Origin: Thermobifida halotolerans | Lineage (GTDB): Bacteria > Actinomycetota > Actinomycetes > Streptosporangiales > Streptosporangiaceae | Direction of reading: 5' to 3' | Assembly: GCF_003574835.2 (NCBI RefSeq) | Contig: NZ_CP063196.1 | Coordinates: 3,162,001 to 3,226,000 of the forward strand | DNA: 64,000 nt | Shown: positions 40,157-47,893 of the stretch, in pieces | Position numbering within the stretch: position 1 is the first letter of the stretch | Layout: each line of letters begins with the position of its first letter | Made by a program: the position numbers and the translations under genes | The notes under the pieces: model-generated | The model's input: only the letters and a program-made list of their open reading frames with translations | What the model was told of the DNA's origin: nothing | Databases searched by the model: none

Positions 40157-43100
40157 TCAGTTCGCGGCGTCCTCCTTCGCCTTCTCCCGCGCGGCCTTCT
40201 CGGCCTCGGCGCGGGCCGCGGCGAGCGCGGCCTCACGCCTGGCGGCGCGGCGCGCGAGCCTGCGCTCCTTGGCTCCCTCGGTCATGGTGTAGAGCACCGG
40301 GACCAGGATGAGGGTGAGCAGCGTGGAGCTGACCAGGCCGCCGATGACCACGATCGCCAGCGGTTGGGAGATGAACGCTCCGCCTCCGGTGAGGCCGAGG
40401 GACATCGGGGTGAGCGCGCCGATGGTGGCCAGTGCGGTCATGAGGATCGGCCGCAGGCGGTGCCGGGAGCCCTCGACGACGGCCTCCCGCAGTTCCATGC
40501 CCTCCTCGCGGTACTGGTTGATCAGGTCGATCAGCACGATCGCGTTGGTGACCACGATGCCGATGAGCATCAGCATGCCGATCAGTCCGGGCAGGCTCAG
40601 CGTCGTTCCGGTGACCAGCAGCAGGCCCAGAGCGCCGGTGGCGGCGAACGGGATGGAGACCAGCAGCACCAGGGGCTGGCGCAGGCTCTTGAAGGTGGCC
40701 ACCATGATGAGGTAGACGATCACGATGGCGACCAGCATGGCCACGCCCATCTGGACGAGCGCCTCGTTCTGGTCCTCGCTGACCCCGCCGATGGTGGCGG
40801 TGGCTCCCTGGGGCAGGTCGAGTTCCTGCAGGGCCCTGTCCAGGTCGACGCTGACCCGGCCGAGGTCGTCGGCGGTGGGGGTGGCGGTGACGGTCGCGGC
40901 GCGGAATCCGTCGCTGCGGCTCAGCTCGGGCGCCTGGAGCACCTCTTCGACCTCGGCGACCTCGGACAGCCTCACCTCGTCGCCGGTGGGGGTGGTGATC
41001 TCCAGGTCCTCCAGGTCCTCGACGCTGGCGGGGCTGTCGTCCACGCGCAGCACCATGTCGTGCTGGACGTCGTCGACGGTCACGGTTCCGACGTCGGTGC
41101 CGCGGAACGCGGCGGTCACGGCCTGGCCGATCTGGCCTTCGGTGAGTCCCTCCTCGGCGGCGTCCTCCCCGTCGACGCGGATCTCGAACGCGGGCTGGGT
41201 GGCGGCGATGCTGCTCTCCACGTCGGCCGCGCCGGGGATGTCGCGGACCGCCTCCTCGACGAGCGCGGTCGCCTCCTCCAGGGTCTCCCGGCTGTCGGCC
41301 CTGATCTCCACGGACAGCGAGGTGCCGAAGGCTCCGGCACTGCTGACGCGCGTCTCGCCCTCGGTGTCCACCTCGTCGAGGGCCTGACGCAGTTCCTCCT
41401 GGTAGGCGGCCTGGTCGCCGTCGGGGTCGGTGGTGATGGCGTAGGTGATGGAGTCGGCTCCGCCGCCGAACATGACGCTCATCGTGTCGTTGCCGCCGAA
41501 GGTCGCCTGGTAGGACTCGATCCAGGGCAGCTCCGCCAGCTTCTCCTCGACCTTGGCCGCTTCGGCGTCGGCCGCTTCCAGGGAGGTGCCCACGGGCAGG
41601 TCCTGGGTGACGTTGACGGTGTTCTGCCCCTGGTCGTCGAGGTAGCTGGTCTTGATGAACAGGGACATGGCCCCCGTGCCGACGAAGACCACGACGGCGG
41701 CCAGGAGGGTGACCAGCCAGTGCCTGGTGGCCCAGCGGATCACCGGCAGGTAGCCGCGCTGCAGCGGGGAGCGCAGTTCGCGCTCGTGCTCCTCGGCCCT
41801 GATCCGCTCCAGTTCCTCCGGGGGCACGATCTTGGGCCGCATGAACCAGTAGGCCAGCACCGGGATGATCGTGAGGGACACCAGCAGGGAGGCGGCGAGC
41901 GCGATGCTGACGGTCACCGCGAAGGGCCGGAACAGCTCACCGATCTGGCCGCCGACGAATCCGACCGGCAGGAACACGGCGATGGTGGTCAGGGTGGCCG
42001 AGGTGATGGCCAGCGCCACCTCGCGCACCCCCGTGAACACGGCCGTGTACTTGTCCTCTCCGTAGCCCAGGTGGCGCTTGATGTTCTCCAGCACCACGAT
42101 GGAGTCGTCGACCACACGGCCCACCGCCACGGTCAGCGCGCCCAGTGTGAACAGGTTGAGGGTGTAGTCGAAGGCCCACATGCCCAGGACCGCGATGAGC
42201 AGCGAGACCGGGATGGAGACCGCGGTGACGAGGGTGGAGCGGACCGACAGCAGGAAGACCAGGATGACGATGACGGCGAAGGCCAGGCCCAGCAGGCCCT
42301 CCTCGGCCATGGCGACGATGGAGTCGTTGATGTAGGGCGCCTGGTCGTAGACCACGGTGATGTTGGTGTCCACGCCCAGTTGGTCCTCGAGGTCGGCGAC
42401 CCGCTCCCGCACCTCCTCGGAGATCTCGACGGTGTTGCCGTCGGGGGTCTTGGTGATCGAGATGCCGAGGCTCGGCTCACCGTTGGTCCGGGTGATGCTG
42501 GTGGCGTCGTCGAGGACCAGTTCGACGTCGGCGACCTCGGACAACCGGACCGGCTCGGGGGTCGGGGCCTGGGGAACGCCGGGCATCGCCGCCACGGGCG
42601 CTCCGCCGGGGGTCAACCAGATGTTCTCGACGTCCTCGACCGACTCCAGTCGGCCGCCGGTGGTGACGGTGAGGGTGCGGTCCTCCTCGGTGATCTGGCC
42701 GCCGGGCAGCAGCCTGCCGCTGGCCTGCAGCGCGTTGGTGAGGTCGTTGACGGTGTAGCCGGCGTCCTCCAGTTCGTCCTCGTCGGGGGTGATGACGACG
42801 GTGGACTCCCGCACACCGGTGACCTGGACGGCGCGGACGCCGTCGACGGACTCCAGTTCGGGGACCAGCAGCTCCTGGACCGGTTCGGCGAGCGCCTGGG
42901 CGTCGCCGTCGCCCGCTCCGGCGGCCAGTGCGATGACGGGGAGGTCGTCCACGCTGAACGCCATGACGTAGGGGTCGACGTCCTCGGGCAGCATCGGCTC
43001 GACCTGGTCGACCGCCTGCTGGAGGGCGCGGACGGCGTCGTCGGTGGAGTCGCCGTAGTCGAACTCGGCGACGATCTGGACCGAGCCGGTGCTGGAGGTG

Positions 43101-43348
43101 GCGGTGTAGCCGATCACTCCGGGAACGCCCTTGACCGCCTGCTCCAGGGGCTGGGTGACCTCGGTCTCCACGACCTGCGGCGAGGCCCCCTGGTACTGGG
43201 CGCCGACCACGGCCATGGGCACTTCGAACGAGGGAATGAGCTCGCGCTTCATCGATCCCGCGGCGATCACGCCGAAAACGAGCGCGCTGAGTGTGATCAG
43301 CAGGATCAACGCCCGGTTGCCAAGGCTGAGCTTGGCCAGTTTGGACAT
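40157..43348 (-). CDS. RND (AcrB/HAE1-type) efflux transporter
   Basis: The 1063-residue protein has the two-fold RND layout: an N-terminal helix (about 12-32), a large extracytoplasmic loop (about 35-335), six helices (about 335-540), a second loop (about 560-850) and six helices to about 1035. The TM4 proton-relay acidic pair is present in GRVVDDSIVVLENIKRHLGYG. This class exports drugs, lipids or metals using the proton gradient. ATG 43348 is preceded by GAGGAG. No membrane-fusion protein is adjacent, as usual in single-membrane bacteria. It is divergent from a MarR gene, its probable regulator. The C-terminal tail is Lys/Ala/Arg-rich. Confidence 0.93.
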   Translation of the reverse strand: MSKLAKLSLGNRALILLITLSALVFGVIAAGSMKRELIPSFEVPMAVVGAQYQGASPQVVETEVTQPLEQAVKGVPGVIGYTATSSTGSVQIVAEFDYGDSTDDAVRALQQAVDQVEPMLPEDVDPYVMAFSVDDLPVIALAAGAGDGDAQALAEPVQELLVPELESVDGVRAVQVTGVRESTVVITPDEDELEDAGYTVNDLTNALQASGRLLPGGQITEEDRTLTVTTGGRLESVEDVENIWLTPGGAPVAAMPGVPQAPTPEPVRLSEVADVELVLDDATSITRTNGEPSLGISITKTPDGNTVEISEEVRERVADLEDQLGVDTNITVVYDQAPYINDSIVAMAEEGLLGLAFAVIVILVFLLSVRSTLVTAVSIPVSLLIAVLGMWAFDYTLNLFTLGALTVAVGRVVDDSIVVLENIKRHLGYGEDKYTAVFTGVREVALAITSATLTTIAVFLPVGFVGGQIGELFRPFAVTVSIALAASLLVSLTIIPVLAYWFMRPKIVPPEELERIRAEEHERELRSPLQRGYLPVIRWATRHWLVTLLAAVVVFVGTGAMSLFIKTSYLDDQGQNTVNVTQDLPVGTSLEAADAEAAKVEEKLAELPWIESYQATFGGNDTMSVMFGGGADSITYAITTDPDGDQAAYQEELRQALDEVDTEGETRVSSAGAFGTSLSVEIRADSRETLEEATALVEEAVRDIPGAADVESSIAATQPAFEIRVDGEDAAEEGLTEGQIGQAVTAAFRGTDVGTVTVDDVQHDMVLRVDDSPASVEDLEDLEITTPTGDEVRLSEVAEVEEVLQAPELSRSDGFRAATVTATPTADDLGRVSVDLDRALQELDLPQGATATIGGVSEDQNEALVQMGVAMLVAIVIVYLIMVATFKSLRQPLVLLVSIPFAATGALGLLLVTGTTLSLPGLIGMLMLIGIVVTNAIVLIDLINQYREEGMELREAVVEGSRHRLRPILMTALATIGALTPMSLGLTGGGAFISQPLAIVVIGGLVSSTLLTLILVPVLYTMTEGAKERRLARRAARREAALAAARAEAEKAAREKAKEDAAN

Positions 43349-43515
43349 GGGTATGGGGCTCCTCAACCAGGATGATTCACGTCAAATTCGGACACCGCAT
43401 GGTGAGCGGTCGCGCTTGATCTGCCCGCGCCCGCCGGTGGGAGAGGCCACGCGGGTTCGTCAGCCGGGCACGCGCCTCCACGGTACTTCGCGTGACATTG
43501 AAGATCATGCCAGAG

Positions 43516-43527
43516 TGATACAAATCA
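43516..43527. promoter_or_regulatory. Candidate MarR operator
   Basis: TGATACAAATCA is an imperfect dyad (TGAT-N4-ATCA) in the AT-richer part of the 234-bp RND/MarR divergent spacer, 55 bp before the MarR start. Its size fits a MarR half-turn dyad, but evidence is only symmetry and location. Confidence 0.3.
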
Positions 43528-43582
43528 GGGATATGTCAGGGAATCCATCCACAGCGGATCAGGGCTGAGAGCGGGAACCGGA

Positions 43583-44068
43583 ATGGACAGTGGCGCGTCT
43601 GATGCCAAATCCCAGTTGATCGAGCGTCTCCAGGAGCTGGAGGCGCGTCAGCTCAGGTTGTTCGTACGGGACCGCTCGCTGCCCCTGTTGAGCACCACCC
43701 TGACGATTCAGCAGCTCAAGGTGTTGGTGGCGCTGGCCATCGACGGCAATACCCCCACCCATGAGCTGGCCGAGCGGATCGGGGTGAGTATGGCCACACT
43801 CACCGGGATCGTGGACCGGTTGGCCGCCCGCTCCCTGGTGCTCCGTCGCGAGGACCCCGCGGACCGGCGGGTGCGCCGCGTCGACCTGACCGAGGAGGGC
43901 CGCGGCCTCATCGACGACATGTGGGGCACGAGCAGGCAGCGCACCGAGGCGGCGCTGCGTTCGCTGGACGTGGAGACGCTGCGCGGCCTGGTCCAGGGCG
44001 CGGAGGCGCTGTACCAGGCGTTGGCCGGGAGCGCCGGAGCGACGCCGACCGACATGAGGAGGAAGTGA
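43583..44068 (+). CDS. MarR-family transcriptional regulator
   Basis: The 161-residue protein has an N-terminal dimerisation helix and a winged helix: 'LTIQQLKVLVALAIDGNTPTHELAERIGVSMATLTGIVDRLAARSLV' (recognition helix) and the wing 'RREDPADRRVRRVDLTEEG', which is the MarR signature DxRxxxxxLT. It should repress the divergent RND exporter and itself, released by the exporter's substrate. The next gene begins 2 bp after its stop, so the two are co-transcribed. Confidence 0.93.
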   Translation: MDSGASDAKSQLIERLQELEARQLRLFVRDRSLPLLSTTLTIQQLKVLVALAIDGNTPTHELAERIGVSMATLTGIVDRLAARSLVLRREDPADRRVRRVDLTEEGRGLIDDMWGTSRQRTEAALRSLDVETLRGLVQGAEALYQALAGSAGATPTDMRRK

Positions 44069-44070
44069 CC

Positions 44071-44862
44071 TTGACCACTGCGACGGAGGGCTCCTCCGGC
44101 CTCCCCGACCGCCGCGTGTTCGACGCCCTCGCCGGACTGGGCGGCTATTTCGAACTGGTTCCCCTCGACAGCGCCGCTTCCGGGGGGCTGCACTCCTTCG
44201 CGGAGCTGTACGGAACGCCGGAGCTGCTGGACGCCCGGATCGCGTGGGTGGCGCACAGGTACGGCCCGGTCGAGCCGCGGGTGTCCGCCTCGGTCGCCCA
44301 CCTGGGGTTCGCGGCCCGGCTGGTCTCCCCGGCCCTGGCCGCGGCCTGCGCGGGGACGGTACTGGACGTGCCCGCGGCGTCGCTGCTGTGGCGGGAGGGA
44401 TCCGAGCGGGTCACGTCGTGGCTGGCCGGTCCGTACGGCGCCGCGGCCGTGCCGGACGGCGCGGACGGCGCCGCCGAGCTGTTGCGGCAGTCTCTGGTGG
44501 AGCGCCACCTGCGGCCGCTCGGCGCGGCGGTGCGCTCCCGGGTGCGCGTCTCGGAGCGGCTGCTGTGGGGCAATGCCGCCGCGGCGGTCGGAGGCGCGGT
44601 GCAGATGATCTCCCTCAAGCGTCCGGAGTGGGCCGACCGCGCCGCGGCGATCGCCACCGCGCTGGTCGAGCGCGCTCCGCTGGCGGGGCTCGGCCACCTG
44701 GTGCGGCCCGACGCCGACCGGCCGCACCGGTTCTTCGTGCGCCGCTCCTGCTGCCTGTACTACCGGGCACCGGAGGGCGGCAAGTGCGGGGACTGCGCCC
44801 TGCTGGACTCCGGGACCCGGGCGCGTCGGTGGCGGTCGGCCATGGCCGACCCGGCTGTCTGA
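44071..44862 (+). CDS. FhuF-like (2Fe-2S) iron-reductase family protein
   Basis: This is a 263-residue protein. TTG 44071 has GAGGAGGA at about 8 nt and is preferred over GTG 44065, which overlaps the upstream stop. The C-terminal motif CC-x10-C-x2-C in RRSCCLYYRAPEGGKCGDCAL is the diagnostic 2Fe-2S ligand set of FhuF-type ferric-siderophore reductases. The N-terminal 200 residues match the helical FhuF body (RVSASVAHLGFAARL, SLVERHLRPL). It probably reduces ferric chelates in the cytoplasm. Co-transcription with a MarR regulator is unusual and may tie iron release to the exporter regulon. Confidence 0.85.
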   Translation: MTTATEGSSGLPDRRVFDALAGLGGYFELVPLDSAASGGLHSFAELYGTPELLDARIAWVAHRYGPVEPRVSASVAHLGFAARLVSPALAAACAGTVLDVPAASLLWREGSERVTSWLAGPYGAAAVPDGADGAAELLRQSLVERHLRPLGAAVRSRVRVSERLLWGNAAAAVGGAVQMISLKRPEWADRAAAIATALVERAPLAGLGHLVRPDADRPHRFFVRRSCCLYYRAPEGGKCGDCALLDSGTRARRWRSAMADPAV

Positions 44863-44879
44863 TCCGGGGTTCGGTCCGC

Positions 44880-45227
44880 TCAGTCCGCGGCCACGGGGAG
44901 GGACTCCCCCGGCGGGGTGTGTTCCACGGCCACGCCCCAGACCACGTGCAGCAGGTCCTCCAGTGCGTGCCGCAGCGACTCGTCCACCAGGGAGTAGCGG
45001 ATCTGCCTGCCCTGCGCGACGGTGCGCACCAGGCCGCACTCGCGCAGGCAGGACAGGTGGTTGGAGACGTTCTGCCGGGTCAGTCCCAGTTGTTCGGCGA
45101 GTCTCGCGGGGTAGGCGGGGCCGTCCAGCAGGGCCAGGAGCAGGCGGCACCGCGTGGGATCGGCCAGGGCCCGCCCCAGGCGCTGGACGGCGGAGAGACG
45201 TTGCTCGGGGGTCAACACGGCAGCCAT
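44880..45227 (-). CDS. ArsR/SmtB-family metal-responsive repressor
   Basis: The 115-residue winged-helix protein starts at ATG 45227, which directly follows a TAAA stretch with no Shine-Dalgarno sequence. The fold is 'RLGRALADPTRCRLLLALLDGPAYPARLAEQLGLTRQNVSNHLSCLRECGLV' then the wing 'TVAQGRQIRYSLVDE'. The LxxCLRE segment carries a Cys (LSCLREC) as in CmtR/CadC-like sensors, and the C-terminal half has His residues (LRHALEDLLHVVWGVAVEH) that could form an alpha-5 site. It likely senses zinc, cadmium or a similar metal and represses the divergent CDF exporter from the operators at 45241-45274. Confidence 0.92.
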   Translation of the reverse strand: MAAVLTPEQRLSAVQRLGRALADPTRCRLLLALLDGPAYPARLAEQLGLTRQNVSNHLSCLRECGLVRTVAQGRQIRYSLVDESLRHALEDLLHVVWGVAVEHTPPGESLPVAAD

Positions 45228-45237
45228 TTTACACTTT

Positions 45238-45274
45238 TTGCTGTATAGACAGCCATCACTGTATAAACAGTGAT
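45238..45274. promoter_or_regulatory. CDF promoter with tandem ArsR-type operators
   Basis: CTGTATAGACAG (45241-45252) and CTGTATAAACAG (45259-45270) are two nearly identical dyads 18 bp apart. The second is extended to ATCACTGT/ACAGTGAT with 8-bp perfect arms (45255-45274). They overlap a promoter for the CDF gene: TTGCTG (45238-45243), 18-bp spacer, TATAAA (45262-45267). The same dyads cover the upstream region of the divergent repressor gene, so both would be repressed without metal. Confidence 0.7.
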
Positions 45275-45325
45275 AGCTGAACTGTCGGTGCTTCACCGGA
45301 TTGCCCACCGGAGACGGGAGAGAGC

Positions 45326-46225
45326 ATGGGCCACGACCACCGGACCGCCGCGGGAGCGCACCGCGGGCGTCTGCTCCTCGTGCTGTGTCTGACCCTCGGC
45401 GTCATGGCACTCCAGGTCGTCGGCGGCCTGGCGACGGGCAGCCTCGCCCTGCTCGCCGACGCCGGGCACATGGCGGTCGACTCCTTCGGAATCGCGCTGG
45501 CCCTCCTCGCGATCTGGATCGCGAACCGGCCGTCCGGTCCGGGGCGCACCTTCGGCCTGCAACGGGCGGAGATCCTGGCCGCCGCGGCCAACGCCCTGCT
45601 GCTGTTCCTGCTGTGCGCGTTCGTCGGCTACGAGGCCGTCCACCGACTGCTGGATCCCGAACCCGTCGCCGGCCCCGCCATGCTGGCCTTCTCCGCCGCC
45701 GGCCTCGTCGCCAACCTGGTCGGCCTGGCGCTGCTGCACCGCGGACAGGCCGAGAGCCTCAACCTGCGCGGCGCCTACCTGGAGGTACTGGGCGACCTGC
45801 TGTCCTCGGTGGGGGTCGTGGCGGCCTCCCTGATCATCTGGGCCACCGGATGGGACCGCGTGGACTCGGTGGTGTCGATCGCCATCGCGCTGTTCATCGC
45901 GCCGCGCGCCTGGCACCTGCTCAACGAGGCCCTGCATATCCTGCTGGAGGCGGCCCCGCGCGACATCGACCTCGGTGAGGTCCGTCGGCACCTGCGCACC
46001 CAGCCCGGCGTGGTGGACGTACACGACCTGCACGCCTGGACCATCACCTCGGGCATGCCGGTGCTGTCGGCGCACGTGGTGGTCGAGGACGCCGCCCTGG
46101 CCGACACCGGACGCCTCCTGGACCGACTGCACGAGTGCCTCTCCGGACACTTCGCCATCGAGCACTCCACCCTCCAGGTGGAGCCCGTGGGGCACGTGCA
46201 ACACGAAGGCGCCAGACACGAATGA
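45326..46225 (+). CDS. Cation diffusion facilitator (CzcD/ZitB type) metal exporter
   Basis: This is a 299-residue, six-helix Zn/Cd/Co(II)-proton antiporter. The N-terminal His motif GHDHRTAAGAHRG precedes TM1. TM2 carries the metal site 'LLADAGHMAVDSFGIALALLA' (HxxxD pattern) and TM5 the second 'GDLLSSVGVVAASLII' (Asp). The cytoplasmic C-terminal domain (about 205-299) has 'VVDVHDLHAWTITSGMPVLSAHVVV', the CDF dimerisation fold. ATG 45326 has GGAGAGAG upstream. It is the target of the divergent ArsR-type repressor. Confidence 0.95.
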   Translation: MGHDHRTAAGAHRGRLLLVLCLTLGVMALQVVGGLATGSLALLADAGHMAVDSFGIALALLAIWIANRPSGPGRTFGLQRAEILAAAANALLLFLLCAFVGYEAVHRLLDPEPVAGPAMLAFSAAGLVANLVGLALLHRGQAESLNLRGAYLEVLGDLLSSVGVVAASLIIWATGWDRVDSVVSIAIALFIAPRAWHLLNEALHILLEAAPRDIDLGEVRRHLRTQPGVVDVHDLHAWTITSGMPVLSAHVVVEDAALADTGRLLDRLHECLSGHFAIEHSTLQVEPVGHVQHEGARHE

Positions 46226-46444
46226 TTTTTGCCGTCCTAATATTTAGATCTGTGTCGATCGGCCGGTGGGGAGGATCCCCGGATCGCTCCGCCGACCCGC
46301 GCACCCCTGGACATGGGGCCGCGGCCCTGGCATAGTCGCCCGGGGCCCGCGGAGTCCGTACCCAGGCGCACTCCGCGGCGGGTCATGGTGTGCCGGGAAG
46401 TCTGGTCGGCGACGTGTTCGGCGAACGATTCTCGAGGGGCGGCT

Positions 46445-47689
46445 ATGACCACGCACACGGCAGGCGGCAGACTGCACGCGATCGCTGATCTGTTCCGTTC
46501 CGACATCGTGGGCGGCCTCCTGCTCATCGGCGGCGCGGTCGCCGCCCTGATCTGGGCGAACTCCCCGTTCGGGCACTCCTACGAGGCCCTGCGCGAGTTC
46601 TCCTTCGGCCCGGAGGCCCTCCACCTGCACCTGTCGGTCGAGGCATGGGTCGCCGACGGCCTGCTCGCCGTCTTCTTCTTCGTCGTCGGCAACGAGCTCA
46701 AACAGGAGTTCGTCCACGGCGAGCTGCGCAACCCGCGCCGGGCGATGCTGCCCATCGTCGCCGCGGTCTGCGGCATGGTCGTGCCCGCACTGATCTATGT
46801 GGGCCTCAACGCCACCGATCCCGACCGCGTGTCCGGCTGGGGCATTCCGATGGCCACCGACATCGCCTTCGCCGTGGCGATCCTGGCGGTCGTCGGACGC
46901 TACCTGCCCCCGGCCCTGCGCACCTTCCTGCTCACCCTGGCGATCGTCGACGACCTCGGCGCGATCGTGGTCATTGCGATCTTCTACACCGACCACCTGT
47001 CCTTCCCTCCGATGTTCGCCGCGGCCGCGCTGCTCGCGGTGTTCGGCTACCTCCAGCGCGGCCAGGGACCGGCCGCCCGACTGAACGCCTCGGCGCTGCC
47101 CAACTGGGTGGTCTACCTGCCGTTGGCGTTTGCCATCTGGGCTCTGGTGCACGCCAGCGGGGTGCACGCCACCATCGCCGGGGTCGCCATGGGACTGCTC
47201 ATGCGCACCGTGCCGCTGGCCGGTGAGGAGGAGTCGTCCAGCCACCGCGTCGAGCACCTGCTGAGCCCGTGGTCCTCGGGGCTGGTGCTGCCGGTGTTCG
47301 CGCTGATGTCCGCGGGTGTGGCCTTCGAGGGCGGACTGGGCGCGGTGTTCGGCGACACGGCCGCGCTCGGCATCATGGCCGGGCTCGTGGTCGGCAAGAC
47401 GGTCGGCATCACCGGCGGCTCCTGGTTGACCACCAAGATCACCTCCGCCGAACTGAGCCCCTCCCTGCGTTGGATCGACATCGCCGGCATGTCCATGCTG
47501 GCGGGAATCGGGTTCACCGTCTCGCTGCTGATCACCGAACTGTCCTTCCCCGGCCAGCCGGGGGTTCTGGCGCACGCCAAGGCCGGGGTGCTGCTCGCCT
47601 CGCTCCTCGCGACGCTGCTGGCCGCCGCCGTGCTGGCGGCGCGCAACGCCCACTACCGCTCCCTTCGGGAGGCCCGGGCCGCCCGCTGA
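46445..47689 (+). CDS. nhaA: Na+/H+ antiporter NhaA
   Basis: The 414-residue, 11-12-helix antiporter starts at ATG 46445. The key motifs are 'PMATDIAFAVAILAVVG' (TM4 unwound region) and 'LAIVDDLGAIVVIAIFYT' with the ion-binding Asp pair in TM5. The TM11 assembly is 'AGIGFTVSLLITELSF'. It exchanges cytoplasmic Na+ for protons and contributes to pH and salt homeostasis. The 219-bp leader contains an AT-rich dyad CTAATATTTAG (46237-46247). It is a single-gene unit closed by a strong terminator at 47725-47754. Confidence 0.96.
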   Translation: MTTHTAGGRLHAIADLFRSDIVGGLLLIGGAVAALIWANSPFGHSYEALREFSFGPEALHLHLSVEAWVADGLLAVFFFVVGNELKQEFVHGELRNPRRAMLPIVAAVCGMVVPALIYVGLNATDPDRVSGWGIPMATDIAFAVAILAVVGRYLPPALRTFLLTLAIVDDLGAIVVIAIFYTDHLSFPPMFAAAALLAVFGYLQRGQGPAARLNASALPNWVVYLPLAFAIWALVHASGVHATIAGVAMGLLMRTVPLAGEEESSSHRVEHLLSPWSSGLVLPVFALMSAGVAFEGGLGAVFGDTAALGIMAGLVVGKTVGITGGSWLTTKITSAELSPSLRWIDIAGMSMLAGIGFTVSLLITELSFPGQPGVLAHAKAGVLLASLLATLLAAAVLAARNAHYRSLREARAAR

Positions 47690-47724
47690 CCCGAACCGCC
47701 CGTCACGGCCCCCGCACGAAGCGA

Positions 47725-47754
47725 CCGGGCTCCGGGGTCGGCCCCGGAGCCCGG
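47725..47754 (+). terminator. Strong hairpin terminator of nhaA
   Basis: CCGGGCTCCGGGG (47725-47737) pairs over 13 bp with CCCCGGAGCCCGG (47742-47754), 4-nt loop, 35 nt after the nhaA stop. Confidence 0.8.
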
Positions 47755-47796
47755 AAGACAGCGGAAACCCCGCCCCCTCTACCGTCGTCATAGGAA

Positions 47797-47877
47797 TCGT
47801 AGGTCGGCTCGACGCCTCGGAGCTACGACGCTAACTTCGGTCTTCACGTGCCGATCGCGTCCGGCGATCGCTGGTTA
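47797..47877 (+). ncRNA. Structured 5' leader of ktrB, class unknown
   Basis: Two consecutive stem-loops precede the ktrB ATG. TCGTAG (47797-47802) pairs with CTACGA (47823-47828). CTAAC (47831-47835) pairs with GTTAG (47873-47877) and encloses a perfect inner stem CGATCGC/GCGATCG (47852-47858, 47864-47870). The ktrB ATG lies 16 nt after the last stem. K+ transporter genes are often riboswitch-controlled (c-di-AMP), but I do not find the ydaO core sequence here. It may be a different regulatory RNA or simply a structured leader. Confidence 0.4.
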
Positions 47878-47893
47878 GGACGGCGAACTGACG

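Noticed and set aside
40028-43375. An 1115-codon plus-strand frame opposite the RND gene
   Set aside because: Typical high-GC antisense frame, rich in Gly/Asp/Gln/His; the minus strand has full RND topology and motifs.
47760-47893. ydaO (c-di-AMP) riboswitch upstream of ktrB
   Set aside because: A GCTAAC fragment is suggestive, but the GGGUGAA-type core and the pseudoknot layout are absent; reported only as an unclassified structured leader.
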